The notes beneath the pieces were generated by a model. That model saw only the letters and a program-made list of their open reading frames with translations. It did no database searches and was not told where the DNA came from. The translations under genes and the position numbers were made by a program. A stretch of 64,000 nt of DNA from Rhodococcus sp. OK519 (lineage in GTDB: Bacteria; Actinomycetota; Actinomycetes; Mycobacteriales; Mycobacteriaceae), in NCBI RefSeq assembly GCF_003051005.1, contig NZ_QAOW01000005.1, positions 62,001-126,000 of the forward strand. Direction: 5' to 3'. Positions within the stretch are counted from its first letter, which is position 1. Every line of letters begins with the position of its first letter. Positions 18,009-26,835 of the stretch are shown here, piece by piece.

Positions 18009-19241
18009 ATGGTCTTCGCTATCGGAGTAGTGCTCTTCGCCCTCGGGATCGGTGCCTCCATCGCGCTGCACGAGGCCGGGCACATGTGGACCGCCAAGGC
18101 CCTCGGGATGAAGGTCCGCCGGTACTACATCGGCTTCGGCCCCAAGATCTTCTCGTTCCGCCGCGGTGAGACCGAGTACGGACTCAAGGCCATCCCGGCG
18201 GGCGGCTTCTGCGACATCGCCGGTATGACGGCCGTCGACGAACTCGCACCCGACGAGGTCGACCGCGCCATGTACAAGCAGAAGGCGTGGAAGCGGATCG
18301 TCGTGATGTCCGGTGGCATCGCGATGAACTTCGTCCTCGGCTTCGTGCTGATCGTCGTGCTCGCGGTCGGCTGGGGACTGCCGAAATCCGACACGAGCGC
18401 CGTGGTGGAGAAGACCGCGTGTGTGTCGGCGACGCAGGCAGGTGCAGACGGCGGTTACGCGCTCTCCGAATGCACGGGGGACGGCCCCGCTGCTGCGGCC
18501 GGTATCCGTGCCGGCGACGTGATCACGGCAGTCAACGGCCAGGAGACGTCGACGTTCAGCGACGTCGTGAAGGCGACCCAACCGCTCTCGGGGACGGCCG
18601 AGTTCACCGTCGATCGGGACGGTCAGACACTGGTGCTTCCGGTGCAGATCGAGCAGGCAGAGCGCTACGTCAACAACCCTGAATCGACCGACGCCGACCC
18701 GAAGCCGCCGATCCTCCGCGAGGTCGGAGCGGTCGGCATCCAGGCCGCACCGGGGATCGTGAAGTATTCGGTACTGGGCGCCCTGCCGGCGTCCGTCGAG
18801 TACACCGGTCACCTGTTCGGGCAGACCGTGCACGCGCTGACGCAGCTGCCGTCGAAGGTCGCCGACCTGTGGACTGCGGTCACCGGTGGTGAGCGCGATC
18901 TCGACACCCCGATCAGCGTCGTCGGTGCCTCTGTCATCGGCGGCCAGGTCGCCGAGCAGGGGTTGTGGGAGGTGTTCGTGGGCCTGCTCGCGAGCCTGAA
19001 CTTCTTCCTGGGTGTCTTCAACCTGCTGCCGCTCCTGCCGCTCGACGGCGGGCACATTGCGGTCACGATCTACGAGAAGATCCGGAACTCGATTCGACGG
19101 ATGCGCGGCCTGGCAGCCGGTGGCCCGGTCGACTACATGAAGCTGATGCCCATCACCTACGTCGTGGTGGTGATCGGCGGCGCGTACATGCTGCTGACGC
19201 TGACTGCCGACATCGTCAACCCGATCAAGCTGTTCCCGTGA
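18009..19241 (+). CDS. rseP: site-2 zinc metalloprotease RseP/Rip1, 410 aa
   Basis: An intramembrane protease that cleaves anti-sigma factors after a first extracytoplasmic cut. In M. tuberculosis Rip1 controls SigK, SigL and SigM pathways and cell-envelope composition. The zinc motif HEAGH is at 21-25 in the first membrane segment, the third ligand is in PLDGGH at about 344-349, and a PDZ domain lies between (about 130-230, [13 protein letters not shown]). The ATG at 18009 has SD GGAGGG in the end of dxr. Co-transcribed with dxr and ispG. Confidence 0.95.
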   Translation: MVFAIGVVLFALGIGASIALHEAGHMWTAKALGMKVRRYYIGFGPKIFSFRRGETEYGLKAIPAGGFCDIAGMTAVDELAPDEVDRAMYKQKAWKRIVVMSGGIAMNFVLGFVLIVVLAVGWGLPKSDTSAVVEKTACVSATQAGADGGYALSECTGDGPAAAAGIRAGDVITAVNGQETSTFSDVVKATQPLSGTAEFTVDRDGQTLVLPVQIEQAERYVNNPESTDADPKPPILREVGAVGIQAAPGIVKYSVLGALPASVEYTGHLFGQTVHALTQLPSKVADLWTAVTGGERDLDTPISVVGASVIGGQVAEQGLWEVFVGLLASLNFFLGVFNLLPLLPLDGGHIAVTIYEKIRNSIRRMRGLAAGGPVDYMKLMPITYVVVVIGGAYMLLTLTADIVNPIKLFP

Positions 19242-19302
19242 CGCCGCGTCCCGACGTGCGCGAACGATAGACTTGCCCCGTACCAACGAAAGAAGGCGAA
19301 AC

Positions 19303-20457
19303 GTGACCAGCCCCGTCGGTTTGGGCATGCCCGATGTACCTGCGGTCCTCGCACCGCGTCGTAAGACCCGTCAGCTGATGGTCGGCAACGTCGGCGTCGG
19401 CAGCGATTACCCGGTGTCCGTGCAGTCGATGTGCACGACCAAGACCCACGACATCAACGCGACGTTGCAGCAGATCGCGGAGCTGACCGCGTCGGGTTGC
19501 GACATCGTCCGCGTCGCGTGCCCGCGTCAGGAGGACGCCGACGCGCTCGCGACGATCGCGAAGAAGAGCCAGATCCCCGTGATCGCCGACATCCACTTCC
19601 AGCCGCGGTACATCTTCGCGGCGATCGATGCCGGGTGTGCCGCGGTGCGCGTGAACCCCGGCAACATCAAGGAGTTCGACGGCCGCGTCAAGGAAGTCGC
19701 GAAGGCGGCCGGCGACGCGGGCATCCCGATCCGCATCGGCGTCAACGCCGGATCGCTCGATCCGCGGCTGATGCAGAAGTACGGCAAAGCCACGCCCGAG
19801 GCGCTCGTCGAATCGGCGCTGTGGGAGGCCGGGCTGTTCGAGGAGCATGGTTTCGGCGACATCAAGATCTCGGTCAAGCACAACGATCCGGTGATCATGG
19901 TAGAGGCCTACCGGCAGCTTGCGTCGCAGTGCGACTACCCGCTGCACCTCGGTGTGACCGAGGCGGGCCCGGCGTTCCAGGGGACCATCAAGTCCGCGGT
20001 CGCGTTCGGTGCACTGCTGTCCGAGGGCATCGGCGACACCATCCGCGTATCGCTGTCGGCCCCGCCCACCGAGGAGATCAAGGTCGGCACGCAGATTCTG
20101 CAGTCGCTGAACCTGCGCCCCCGCAAGCTCGAGATCGTCTCGTGCCCGTCGTGCGGACGCGCGCAGGTGGACGTCTACACCCTCGCCGACGAGGTGAGCG
20201 CCGGACTCGAGGGCATGGAGATCCCGCTGCGCGTCGCCGTCATGGGTTGCGTCGTCAACGGACCGGGCGAGGCCCGCGAAGCCGATCTGGGCGTCGCGTC
20301 GGGCAACGGCAAGGGGCAGATCTTCGTGAAGGGCAAGGTCATCAAGACCGTTCCCGAGGCGCAGATCGTCGAGACGCTGATCGAGGAAGCGATGCGTATC
20401 GCTGACGAGATGGAAGGCGGGGAGGCGAGCGGTGCGCCAGTCGTCACCGTGAGCTGA
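19303..20457 (+). CDS. ispG: 4-hydroxy-3-methylbut-2-en-1-yl diphosphate synthase (GcpE), 384 aa
   Basis: IspG reduces MEcPP to HMBPP with a 4Fe-4S cluster in the MEP pathway. The N-terminal TIM barrel has [17 protein letters not shown] and [12 protein letters not shown]; the C-terminal cluster domain has [11 protein letters not shown] and [11 protein letters not shown], holding three Cys ligands. The GTG at 19303 is chosen, with AGAAGG at 19291-19296. It is the third gene after dxr and rip1. Confidence 0.97.
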   Translation: MTSPVGLGMPDVPAVLAPRRKTRQLMVGNVGVGSDYPVSVQSMCTTKTHDINATLQQIAELTASGCDIVRVACPRQEDADALATIAKKSQIPVIADIHFQPRYIFAAIDAGCAAVRVNPGNIKEFDGRVKEVAKAAGDAGIPIRIGVNAGSLDPRLMQKYGKATPEALVESALWEAGLFEEHGFGDIKISVKHNDPVIMVEAYRQLASQCDYPLHLGVTEAGPAFQGTIKSAVAFGALLSEGIGDTIRVSLSAPPTEEIKVGTQILQSLNLRPRKLEIVSCPSCGRAQVDVYTLADEVSAGLEGMEIPLRVAVMGCVVNGPGEAREADLGVASGNGKGQIFVKGKVIKTVPEAQIVETLIEEAMRIADEMEGGEASGAPVVTVS

Positions 20458-20492
20458 GAAATCCTCCCACCCCCGCGCAGGTTCATGGCAAT

Positions 20493-21410
20493 GTGGTTAC
20501 CAGATCCGGCGCTGGCAGCTCGACGCTGACAGTCATCATGCCGAGCGGTCCCACGGCACAAGGGGGTGCGTCAGTGCTCAAGCTCCTCGGAGCGCGGCAA
20601 CTGGGTGGTCGGGACACCTCCCAGGTGCTGCGTGTGCTCGAAGCCGATCCTGTCGCCGCCTGCATGGTCGCGGCCCGCGTCCAACAGTCCGGACTCGATC
20701 CGCGAGCCCTCCAGGGCGAGATGTGGAGCCGAGGTGGGCCGACGGAGTCGCTTTGCTTCGCCGGTGCCAACCTGGTGCCGCTACTCGGGGGCACCGACGA
20801 CCTGAGGTCCTTCGCGGACCGGGCCACCAGGTTCCCGCGGATGTGTTCGTCGATTGTCGGCCGGGACTCGCTGGCACTTCCGCTGTGGGAGATGCTCGAG
20901 TCGGAGTGGGGCCCGGGTCGTGAGATACGTTCGGAGCAGCCACTGCTCGCCCTGCGGGGCGACCCGGCCGTGAAACCAGATCCGCGGGTGCGGCAGGTGC
21001 GCATGGACGAGATCGAGGCGTATCTGCCTGCGGCGGTCGCGATGTTCATCGAGGAAGTCGGCATGGACCCCCGGGCCAACGACGGCGGCCGCAATTACCG
21101 GCGTCGCGTTGCGAACCTGATCGCATCGGGCCGGGCATGGGCGCGGTTCGAGAACGGCGAAGTGGTCTTCAAGGCGGAGGTGGGATCGATGTCCGCCGCC
21201 GTGGGCCAGATCCAAGGCGTGTGGGTGAATCCGGAACGCCGAGGCGAGGGCCTCGGGGCCTCGGGTACGGCGGCGGTCGCGGCGGCAGTGGCGGCACTGG
21301 GGCGGGTGCCGAGTCTGTACGTCAACAGCTTCAACGAGCGTGCCCGCCGCACGTATGCGAACGTCGGCTTCACTCAGGTCGCGACGTTCGCGACGGTGCT
21401 GCTCGACTGA
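20493..21410 (+). CDS. GNAT-family N-acetyltransferase (Rv2867c-like), 305 aa
   Basis: The C-terminal ~140 residues form a GNAT domain with the acetyl-CoA pyrophosphate loop VWVNPERRGEGLGASGTAAV and the terminal NSFNERARRTYANVGF. The N-terminal ~150 residues are an extra domain (DUF4081-type, with LEADPVAACMVAARV) typical of the actinobacterial protein that follows ispG. It would acetylate an amine or protein N-terminus; the substrate is unknown. The GTG at 20493 is the most upstream start; a GTG at the VLKLLGARQL block would also give a plausible protein. Close spacing (35 bases) suggests co-transcription with ispG. Confidence 0.85.
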   Translation: MVTRSGAGSSTLTVIMPSGPTAQGGASVLKLLGARQLGGRDTSQVLRVLEADPVAACMVAARVQQSGLDPRALQGEMWSRGGPTESLCFAGANLVPLLGGTDDLRSFADRATRFPRMCSSIVGRDSLALPLWEMLESEWGPGREIRSEQPLLALRGDPAVKPDPRVRQVRMDEIEAYLPAAVAMFIEEVGMDPRANDGGRNYRRRVANLIASGRAWARFENGEVVFKAEVGSMSAAVGQIQGVWVNPERRGEGLGASGTAAVAAAVAALGRVPSLYVNSFNERARRTYANVGFTQVATFATVLLD

Positions 21411-21422
21411 ACAGCGGCGAGG

Positions 21423-22202
21423 TCAGGCCGCGCCCGACCATCGCAGGTAGGCGCGGGCGAGGGGATCCGCTGCCAGGATCGCAACGATGGCTGCCGCAAT
21501 CATGTACGGCCCGAACGGAATTGTCGTGCCGATCCGGCTCCGCCGGCCAGCCAGGAGGATCACGCCGACGACTGCCGCCAGCAGGAACGCCAGGAATGCC
21601 CCGACGAGCAGCGTGCCGTAGGAGATGAACGCCAGGACGGCGCCGATCACGCCCGCCAGCTTGACGTCGCCGAACCCCATGCCGGCCGGATAGATCAGGG
21701 CGAGCACCAAGTAGAACCCGAAGAGAACGATGGCCCCGATCGCTGCTCGAAGCAGCGCGGGCCAGTCGTTCAGGATCACGGAAGCGGCTGTGAGACAAAC
21801 GAACAAGATCGGGTATGCCGGCACGACGAGGAAGTTCGGCAGTCGTTTGCAGTCGATGTCGATAACGGTGAGGGCGACTCCGAGGGCAGCGAAGTAGAGG
21901 TACGCCGGCGCCGCCGGGAGCAGATCGAGGGCGGCGAGGCGCAGCGTCACAGCGACGAACAGCAGTGCCGTGGACAGTTCGACGAGCACGTGGCGGGCGC
22001 TGGTGTCGCGGGGCCTGATGAGCGTGTCCAGCACCGCAATGCGCGCGGATGTCGCCGGCGCGGGGGAGTAGCCGCGTACTTCTTCGGAAGGCTCGTCCGC
22101 TCCCTGTGCCGTCTCGAACCGGACCCGGTCGATCGCCCTGTTCGCGAAGGTGCCGGCGAGGATGCCGAGGATCGCGGCGACGCCGCTCGTCGCGAAGATC
22201 AC
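21423..22202 (-). CDS. A24-family prepilin peptidase, 259 aa
   Basis: A polytopic aspartyl protease of the prepilin peptidase family. The two catalytic aspartates lie in the expected motifs: Asp115 in VIDIDCKRLPN and Asp179 in GMGFGDVKLAG. The N-terminal zinc-binding Cys-x2-Cys domain of classical PilD is missing and replaced by an arginine-rich loop. No pilin, secretion ATPase or pilus gene is visible in the window, so it acts in trans or on Flp/Tad-type pilins encoded elsewhere. The start is the GTG at 22202 with SD AGGTGACC. It is convergent with the GNAT gene. Confidence 0.85.
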   Translation of the reverse strand: MIFATSGVAAILGILAGTFANRAIDRVRFETAQGADEPSEEVRGYSPAPATSARIAVLDTLIRPRDTSARHVLVELSTALLFVAVTLRLAALDLLPAAPAYLYFAALGVALTVIDIDCKRLPNFLVVPAYPILFVCLTAASVILNDWPALLRAAIGAIVLFGFYLVLALIYPAGMGFGDVKLAGVIGAVLAFISYGTLLVGAFLAFLLAAVVGVILLAGRRSRIGTTIPFGPYMIAAAIVAILAADPLARAYLRWSGAA

Positions 22203-22455
22203 CTTTGGTCACCTATGACTGTCAGTTTGCGTTGCGCTTCGGTGACTCCGGCTGTGTGCTGCCGATAGAGGGGCGGTGGCGGTGCGTCGGGTCGCATCAA
22301 ACTCCATTGGGGTGGAGACGATCTCGTGGCGGGGCTTGCTGGAGGTGCACCCAGGCGAGGCGCTATCGAAATGTCGATCGTGATTGAAACGTTACCTGGA
22401 AGGGTGTCCAGTTCTCGGTTTGGGCCCTAAAGTTTCCGATCAGATTACCTGAATA

Positions 22456-22471
22456 AGTGATCCGCCTCACA
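22456..22471. promoter_or_regulatory. candidate CRP/GlxR binding site
   Basis: AGTGATCCGCCTCACA matches the CRP-family consensus TGTGA-N6-TCACA at 9 of 10 specified positions. Its centre is 58 bases before the start of the small Cys-rich ORF. The rest of 22203-22521, between the divergent prepilin peptidase and that ORF, shows no other gene. Confidence 0.55.
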
Positions 22472-22521
22472 GTTGGACTGTTCGATCTGAGATCCTCTCC
22501 CCTACCAAATCAGGAGCTCTC

Positions 22522-22617
22522 ATGAACCCTTTCTGCGTGAAGCGGTACGCCTGTCTGGGCTCCAAGGAACCCGCGGCGCCTGACTCTTGCGCGCTACCGT
22601 GCTGCCGTGCCGGGTGA
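22522..22617 (+). CDS. small Cys-rich ORF, 31 aa
   Basis: The ATG at 22522 follows SD CAGGAG at 22511-22516 with good spacing and opens 31 codons. The peptide starts MNPFCVKRYAC and ends CALPCCRAG, with five cysteines (positions 5, 11, 23, 27, 28). It has no hydrophobic signal sequence and no family I recognise. No gene follows on this strand for over 1 kb, which argues against a simple leader peptide. It could be a small peptide gene, a metal- or redox-binding microprotein, or chance. The CRP-like site upstream and the SD are the main support. Confidence 0.4.
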   Translation: MNPFCVKRYACLGSKEPAAPDSCALPCCRAG

Positions 22618-22808
22618 GTGGTCGACGCGGATCTAGTGGCTATTCTTCTGCGGGCGGATCGTCGAGGCGACCTGTCTGCATGCTGGGTGCGGGTGACGGC
22701 GTCCCCGGCGGCAGTCGGTCAAGGCGGGTAAGCCGCTGCCCCGCAGCAACGTTCGGAAATCTCGGTATTGCACCGCGGCCGTGAATCTTCGGGATCGGGC
22801 ACCTCGCC
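22618..22808. other. gene-free GC-rich stretch with pairing potential
   Basis: I see no gene here. Around 22707-22744 two mutually exclusive stems are possible: GGCAG (22710-22714) with CTGCC (22736-22740), or GCGGG (22724-22728) with CCCGC (22740-22744). This may be an RNA structure downstream of the Cys-rich ORF, but it matches no riboswitch class I recognise. Confidence 0.3.
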
Positions 22809-22809
22809 G

Positions 22810-22854
22810 GGGGGTGAGCATGAGCGATTCGTGGTGGCGCTCACGCTCACCCCC
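22810..22854 (-). terminator. terminator hairpin of the SnoaL-like gene
   Basis: GGGGGTGAGCATGAGCG (22810-22826) pairs with the segment 22838-22854 at 16 of 17 positions. It lies 10 bases beyond the stop of the minus-strand gene at 22865. There is no T-tract. Confidence 0.75.
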
Positions 22855-22864
22855 GGTGTGGGTG

Positions 22865-23665
22865 CTACCCGTACACGACTGCCCGCGTCACCTGCATCGT
22901 CTTGCGGTTCAGATAGCAGAACAGCACCGCGTGCTCGCCGGCGACGGTGCAGGTTGCGGTGACTGCATCACCGGCGGCGATGAGCTTGGTGACGTTCTCG
23001 ACCACCCGGCCACCGAGCAGTTCGACTGCCCTGCTGTCCCCGCGCTTGGCGTCGGCGACGAGGCGTCGAACAGATCGTTTGCCGCGCTCGCCGACGCTGC
23101 GGACGGCGAGTCCGAACGCGAGCGAGCCGCCGAGGCCCTGCAGGCGGAGCATGCGCGCGCTCATGCCTGCTGCGACAGCGAGTTTCGCGCGGTCCACGCC
23201 TGCGACCTGAGCGAACATCGGCGCCACTTCCCAGTGCGCGGCGATGCGCCGGATGCGGGGCGCGCCTTCGTCGAGGGTCGTCTCGTACAACAGGTGCATG
23301 GGAGCCTTGGCTACCACGCCGCCGCCCAGTCGGGTCTCGATCGTCACGTCGCGGATCACGTCGAGGCCGCTGACGATGTCATCGTTCTCGACATGGAAGC
23401 GGATGTCGTTCGGGGCGATGAACGTGTCCCAGAATCGGGCGAGCGCGTCGCGGCCACGCACGTGACTGCGCCGGTCGTACAGGCCACCGAGTACGGGTCG
23501 GCCGCCGACGGGATCCTCGACCACGTGCCGGTCCGCAAACAGTCCCAACCAGGCATTTTTGTCGTGCACTGCGACGGCGGCGGGGGACTGGCGAGCCAGA
23601 TTGAGCAACTCCTGCGTGGTGGTGGTGCGGGTGATCGTGGTCGCCTCGATCGGTGTCGCTGACAT
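22865..23665 (-). CDS. SnoaL/ketosteroid-isomerase-like (NTF2-fold) protein, 266 aa
   Basis: The N-terminal ~140 residues look like an NTF2/SnoaL domain: AWLGLFADRHVVEDPVGGRP, HVRGRDALARFWDTFIAPNDI and MHLLYETTLDEGAPRIRRIAAHWE follow the family's cone-shaped fold pattern, with the Asp after V-E typical of ketosteroid isomerase-like members. The C-terminal ~110 residues (ATCTVAGEHAVLFCYLNRK) may be a second, degenerate copy. The ATG at 23665 is preferred; the frame is open upstream but crosses the KstR-like palindrome. A role in sterol side-chain or ring metabolism is inferred from the operator and the family; the reaction is unknown. Confidence 0.75.
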   Translation of the reverse strand: MSATPIEATTITRTTTTQELLNLARQSPAAVAVHDKNAWLGLFADRHVVEDPVGGRPVLGGLYDRRSHVRGRDALARFWDTFIAPNDIRFHVENDDIVSGLDVIRDVTIETRLGGGVVAKAPMHLLYETTLDEGAPRIRRIAAHWEVAPMFAQVAGVDRAKLAVAAGMSARMLRLQGLGGSLAFGLAVRSVGERGKRSVRRLVADAKRGDSRAVELLGGRVVENVTKLIAAGDAVTATCTVAGEHAVLFCYLNRKTMQVTRAVVYG

Positions 23666-23688
23666 GGCCGCGAGTATGGCACAGGAGG

Positions 23689-23702
23689 TGGAACGTGTTC
23701 CA
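23689..23702. promoter_or_regulatory. candidate KstR operator
   Basis: TGGAACGTGTTCCA has 6-bp arms TGGAAC/GTTCCA with a GT spacer and fits the KstR pattern TNNAACNNGTTNNA; the rhodococcal consensus I recall is TAGAACGTGTTCTA. It lies 24-37 bases before the ATG of the SnoaL-like gene and 44-57 before the divergent CD225-type gene, so it could control either. Confidence 0.65.
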
Positions 23703-23745
23703 GGTTCCGGCGATGTCGGGGCCACCCCGCCGTTAGGCTGCATGA

Positions 23746-24189
23746 ATGACTGATATGTCCAGTTCGGCGGAGGTCGGTGGTTCCGAAGACGACAAGCGCG
23801 CCTCCGTGGAGCAGCGCCCTCCCGTCAACGCTGGATGGGCCGTCGCGGCACTACTCTTCTTCTGGCCGTTGTCGTTCGCGGCCTTCACTCACGCATTCAA
23901 CGTGCACCCGATGTGGTCCGAGGGTGACCACGACGGCGCCCGGAACGCGTCGAAGCGCGTTCGGTGGCTGGGGCAGGTGTCGCTGTGGATCGGCGGGTCG
24001 ATCGCGGTGGTGCTGGTGGCGGTGTACGTCGTGGTTTCGGCCGTGTGGATCGACGGGCACCGCGACCACGGAGCCTCGCCGTCGTTCACCGGTGCCGGCT
24101 ATTGCGATTTCGATGGCGGCTTCTCCAGTGGAGGTGACTTCGGTGGAGGCGACTTCGGTGGAGGCGACTTCGGCAGTTTCGATTGGTAG
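23746..24189 (+). CDS. CD225/dispanin-like membrane protein with Gly-rich tail, 147 aa
   Basis: Two membrane segments (WAVAALLFFWPLSFAAFTHAF and WIGGSIAVVLVAVYVVVSAVW) flank the conserved loop MWSEGDHDGARNASKRVRWLG, the arrangement of actinobacterial CD225/dispanin proteins. The C-terminus is a low-complexity tail made by three 15-base direct repeats (24127-24171) that encode repeated GGDFGGGDFG units. Function is unknown. The ATG at 23746 is the first usable start after a short open stretch; the ATG four bases upstream closes immediately. Confidence 0.75.
   Translation: MTDMSSSAEVGGSEDDKRASVEQRPPVNAGWAVAALLFFWPLSFAAFTHAFNVHPMWSEGDHDGARNASKRVRWLGQVSLWIGGSIAVVLVAVYVVVSAVWIDGHRDHGASPSFTGAGYCDFDGGFSSGGDFGGGDFGGGDFGSFDW
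24127..24171 (+). repeat. three tandem 15-bp repeats
   Basis: The unit GGTGGAGGCGACTTC occurs twice exactly and once with two differences in front, inside the end of the CD225-like gene. It produces the Gly-Asp-Phe rich tail and is a site where strains may vary in copy number. Confidence 0.8.
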
Positions 24190-24218
24190 TTGGGGGCCTA
24201 TCGAGAATCTGCCACCTC

Positions 24219-25085
24219 CTACGGCAGCAGACCCATCCGCCGCGCCGACACGACGGCCTCCCTGCGCGAGTGCGCGTCGAGCTTGCTCATGGCGCTGCGC
24301 AGGTAACTCTTCACCGTCTCGGGCTTGACGGAAAGCCGTTCGGCGATAGCGGCATTCGAGCAACCGAGTGCCGCGTGACTGAGGACGTCGACCTCGCGCG
24401 GCGACAGGATCACGGAGGGTGCGGCGGTTTCGACGCGCCCGCTCCCGATGCCGGCCAGTCTCGCGGACAGCGCCCGCAACTGTTCCTGGAGTGAAGGATC
24501 GCCGACGGTCTGCGCGATGCTGCGCAGCTCGGCGTGGACGTCGCGGATCTCCTCGGTGTCCGCCCCCGAATGCGCGGACTGCTCGGCGGTCGCGGCGTCG
24601 AGGAGTTGGACGCGCCGATCCACCTCGTCGCGGATCGCGATCTCGTTCGCGAGCTTGCGTCCGGCGTGCATCATGACGTCGGTCAGGCGTTCGCCGACCG
24701 GCGACTGTTCGCGGATCGCCGCGTACAGCACCGCGCGTGACCGTCCCCGCACGACGACCGGGACAGCCAGCACCGACCGGAGGCCCTCGGCCAGAACCGG
24801 GCGGTCATAGTGATGGGTGATGCTGTTGTCGCGGCCGTAGTCGTCGACCGAGACGGGATTCTTCCGCTCCACCACTCGGCCGCCCAGCCCCGAGCTTTCC
24901 GGCACCGCGAGGCCGCGCAGGCCGTCGGTGTGGGTGCCGACGAACTCGCCCAGTCGCAGCGTCCGGTCGTCGACCTCGCCGCCGAACACGACGGGCACGA
25001 TGCCGCTGGCCGCAACTTTGCGCAGCTCAGTGCGCAGCGCGTCGCGGTCGCGTGGTCGAAGCAGGGCCGTGCTGTCGGTCGGCAT
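24219..25085 (-). CDS. GAF-domain LuxR-type transcriptional regulator, 288 aa
   Basis: The N-terminal ~150 residues look like a GAF-type sensor domain (VAASGIVPVVFGGEVDD through RSVLAVPVVVRGRSRAVLYAAIR). A helical linker follows, then a C-terminal LuxR helix-turn-helix with LSPREVDVLSHAALGCSNAAIAERL and VKPETVKSYLRSAMSKLDAHSR. The ATG at 25085 is used. The gene is divergent from the acyl-CoA synthetase across about 100 bases, the usual place for a local activator of an acid-catabolism gene. The ligand is unknown. Confidence 0.85.
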   Translation of the reverse strand: MPTDSTALLRPRDRDALRTELRKVAASGIVPVVFGGEVDDRTLRLGEFVGTHTDGLRGLAVPESSGLGGRVVERKNPVSVDDYGRDNSITHHYDRPVLAEGLRSVLAVPVVVRGRSRAVLYAAIREQSPVGERLTDVMMHAGRKLANEIAIRDEVDRRVQLLDAATAEQSAHSGADTEEIRDVHAELRSIAQTVGDPSLQEQLRALSARLAGIGSGRVETAAPSVILSPREVDVLSHAALGCSNAAIAERLSVKPETVKSYLRSAMSKLDAHSRREAVVSARRMGLLP

Positions 25086-25188
25086 CCTCTTCACCCCTTT
25101 CCGGGGGTAGTGGTTCGAGGCTGTGACTTGCAGCATAGGTAGGACGACGGCCCGGCGGTGAATCGGGCCCCGACGACGAGGAGTGACG

Positions 25189-26811
25189 ATGACCGTCGAC
25201 ACCACCACCCGTGTGCGCGAACTCTTGGCGCAGTACGACACCCCGCAGGCCTGTGCGGCGGAGCTGCTGTGCGACCGGCACCCGGCAGATGCCGTGGCGT
25301 TCACCGTCGTCGAATCCGACCTGTCGTCGACGGATCTCACGTACGGCTGGCTGCGTGAGCAGTCCACCCGCTTCGCGGCCGCCCTCGCCGACCTGGGCGT
25401 CGAGCCGGGCGACTGTGTGGCGACGCTGATGGGCAAGTCGGCGGACCTCGTCGTCGCGCTGCTGGGTATCTGGCGCCGCGGCGCCGTCCACGTCCCGCTG
25501 TTCACCGCGTTCGCGCCGCCGGCGATCGCGTTCCGGCTCGAGGCCAGCGGTGCGAAGGTCGTGATCTCCGACGCGAACCAGCTCGACAAGCTCGCCCCGG
25601 GCGACGACATGCCGTCGAACTCGTCGTGGCAGGTCGTCGTGGTGGGCGAGGGTGTGGGCGCACTGCGGTTCGCCGATCTCGTCGCGCAGCATTCGGCCGA
25701 CGACCCGCGCGGTGCGGCCGTGGCGCTCGGCGGAAACGCCCCGATCGTTCGTTTGTTCACCAGCGGCACCACCGGCTCCCCGAAGGGTGTCCCGGTGCCG
25801 ATCCGCGCCCTCGCCGCCTTCCGCTCGTACATCGAGTGGGGACTCGACGTCCGCGAGGACGACGTCTTCTGGAACGCCGCCGACCCGGGGTGGGCGTACG
25901 GGCTGTACTACGCGCTGCTCGGGCCCATGGCGTCGGGCATCCGCAGCATCCTGCTGCACGCCGGGTTCTCCGCACCGCTCACATGGCAGGTGATGGAGCG
26001 CTTCGGCGTCACCAACTTTGCCGCCGCACCCACCGTCTACCGGAGTCTGCGCGCCGACGAGACCCCGGTGCCGGAGTCGGTGAAGCTGCGGCGTGCGTCG
26101 TCGGCCGGTGAGCCGCTGACGCCCGATGTCATCGCGTGGTCGGAAGCCGAGCTGGGCGTGACGGTGCGCGATCAGTACGGGCAGACCGAGCACGGCATGT
26201 TCATCATCAACGCGTGGGCCGACGGGCTGCGCGAGGACGTCGTTGCCGGCTCGATGGGGCGTCCGCTGCCCGGGTGGACCTGCGCCGTCCTGTCCGACGA
26301 CTCCGACGAGATCGCACCGCCGAAGACCCCCGGCCGGGTCGTGATCGACACGACCGCGAGCCCGCTCATGTGGTTCACCGGCTACAGCGACGCGCCCGAG
26401 AAGACCGCGGCCCGTTTCACCGACGACGGCCGCTGGTACATCACGGGGGACGCCGGCCAGGTGGACGAGGAGGGCAGGTTCTTCTTCTCCTCCCGCGACG
26501 ACGACGTGATCATCATGGCGGGCTACCGCATCGGCCCGTTCGACGTCGAGAGCGTGCTCGTGATGCACGACGATGTCGTCGAGTCCGCCGTCGTCGGTAT
26601 GCCCGACCAGTTGCGCGGCGAGGTGCTCGAGGCATTCGTCGTGCTGCGACCGGGCGTCGAGGCCACCGACGCGCTCGAGAAGGAACTGCAGCAGTTGGTG
26701 AAGCGGAAGTTCGCCGCCCACGCCTACCCGCGGACCGTGCACTTCGTGCCGCAGTTGCCCAAGACCCCGAGCGGCAAGGTCCAGCGCTACATCCTGCGTC
26801 AGGGCTCCTGA
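25189..26811 (+). CDS. AMP-forming acyl-CoA synthetase, 540 aa
   Basis: An ANL-superfamily ligase that activates a carboxylate to acyl-AMP and then the CoA thioester. Motifs are RLFTSGTTGSPKGVP (A3 P-loop), WNAADPGWAYGLYYALLGP, DQYGQTEHGM (A5), YITGDAGQVDEEGRFFFSSRDDDVIIMAGYRIGP (A7-A8, hinge Asp/Arg) and the catalytic Lys in TPSGKVQRYIL. The GDAGQVDEEG and WAYG forms resemble acetyl/medium-chain acyl-CoA synthetases. The ATG at 25189 has GAGGAG at 25177-25182 with correct spacing. It is probably controlled by the divergent LuxR protein. Substrate chain length is uncertain. Confidence 0.9.
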   Translation: MTVDTTTRVRELLAQYDTPQACAAELLCDRHPADAVAFTVVESDLSSTDLTYGWLREQSTRFAAALADLGVEPGDCVATLMGKSADLVVALLGIWRRGAVHVPLFTAFAPPAIAFRLEASGAKVVISDANQLDKLAPGDDMPSNSSWQVVVVGEGVGALRFADLVAQHSADDPRGAAVALGGNAPIVRLFTSGTTGSPKGVPVPIRALAAFRSYIEWGLDVREDDVFWNAADPGWAYGLYYALLGPMASGIRSILLHAGFSAPLTWQVMERFGVTNFAAAPTVYRSLRADETPVPESVKLRRASSAGEPLTPDVIAWSEAELGVTVRDQYGQTEHGMFIINAWADGLREDVVAGSMGRPLPGWTCAVLSDDSDEIAPPKTPGRVVIDTTASPLMWFTGYSDAPEKTAARFTDDGRWYITGDAGQVDEEGRFFFSSRDDDVIIMAGYRIGPFDVESVLVMHDDVVESAVVGMPDQLRGEVLEAFVVLRPGVEATDALEKELQQLVKRKFAAHAYPRTVHFVPQLPKTPSGKVQRYILRQGS

Positions 26812-26835
26812 CCGAAATCCGTGCCCCTTCCCCCT

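Noticed and set aside
22660-22760. Possible riboswitch in the GC-rich segment after the Cys-rich ORF
   Set aside because: I compared it from memory with cobalamin, FMN, SAM, ydaO and TPP cores and none fits; only simple stems remain.
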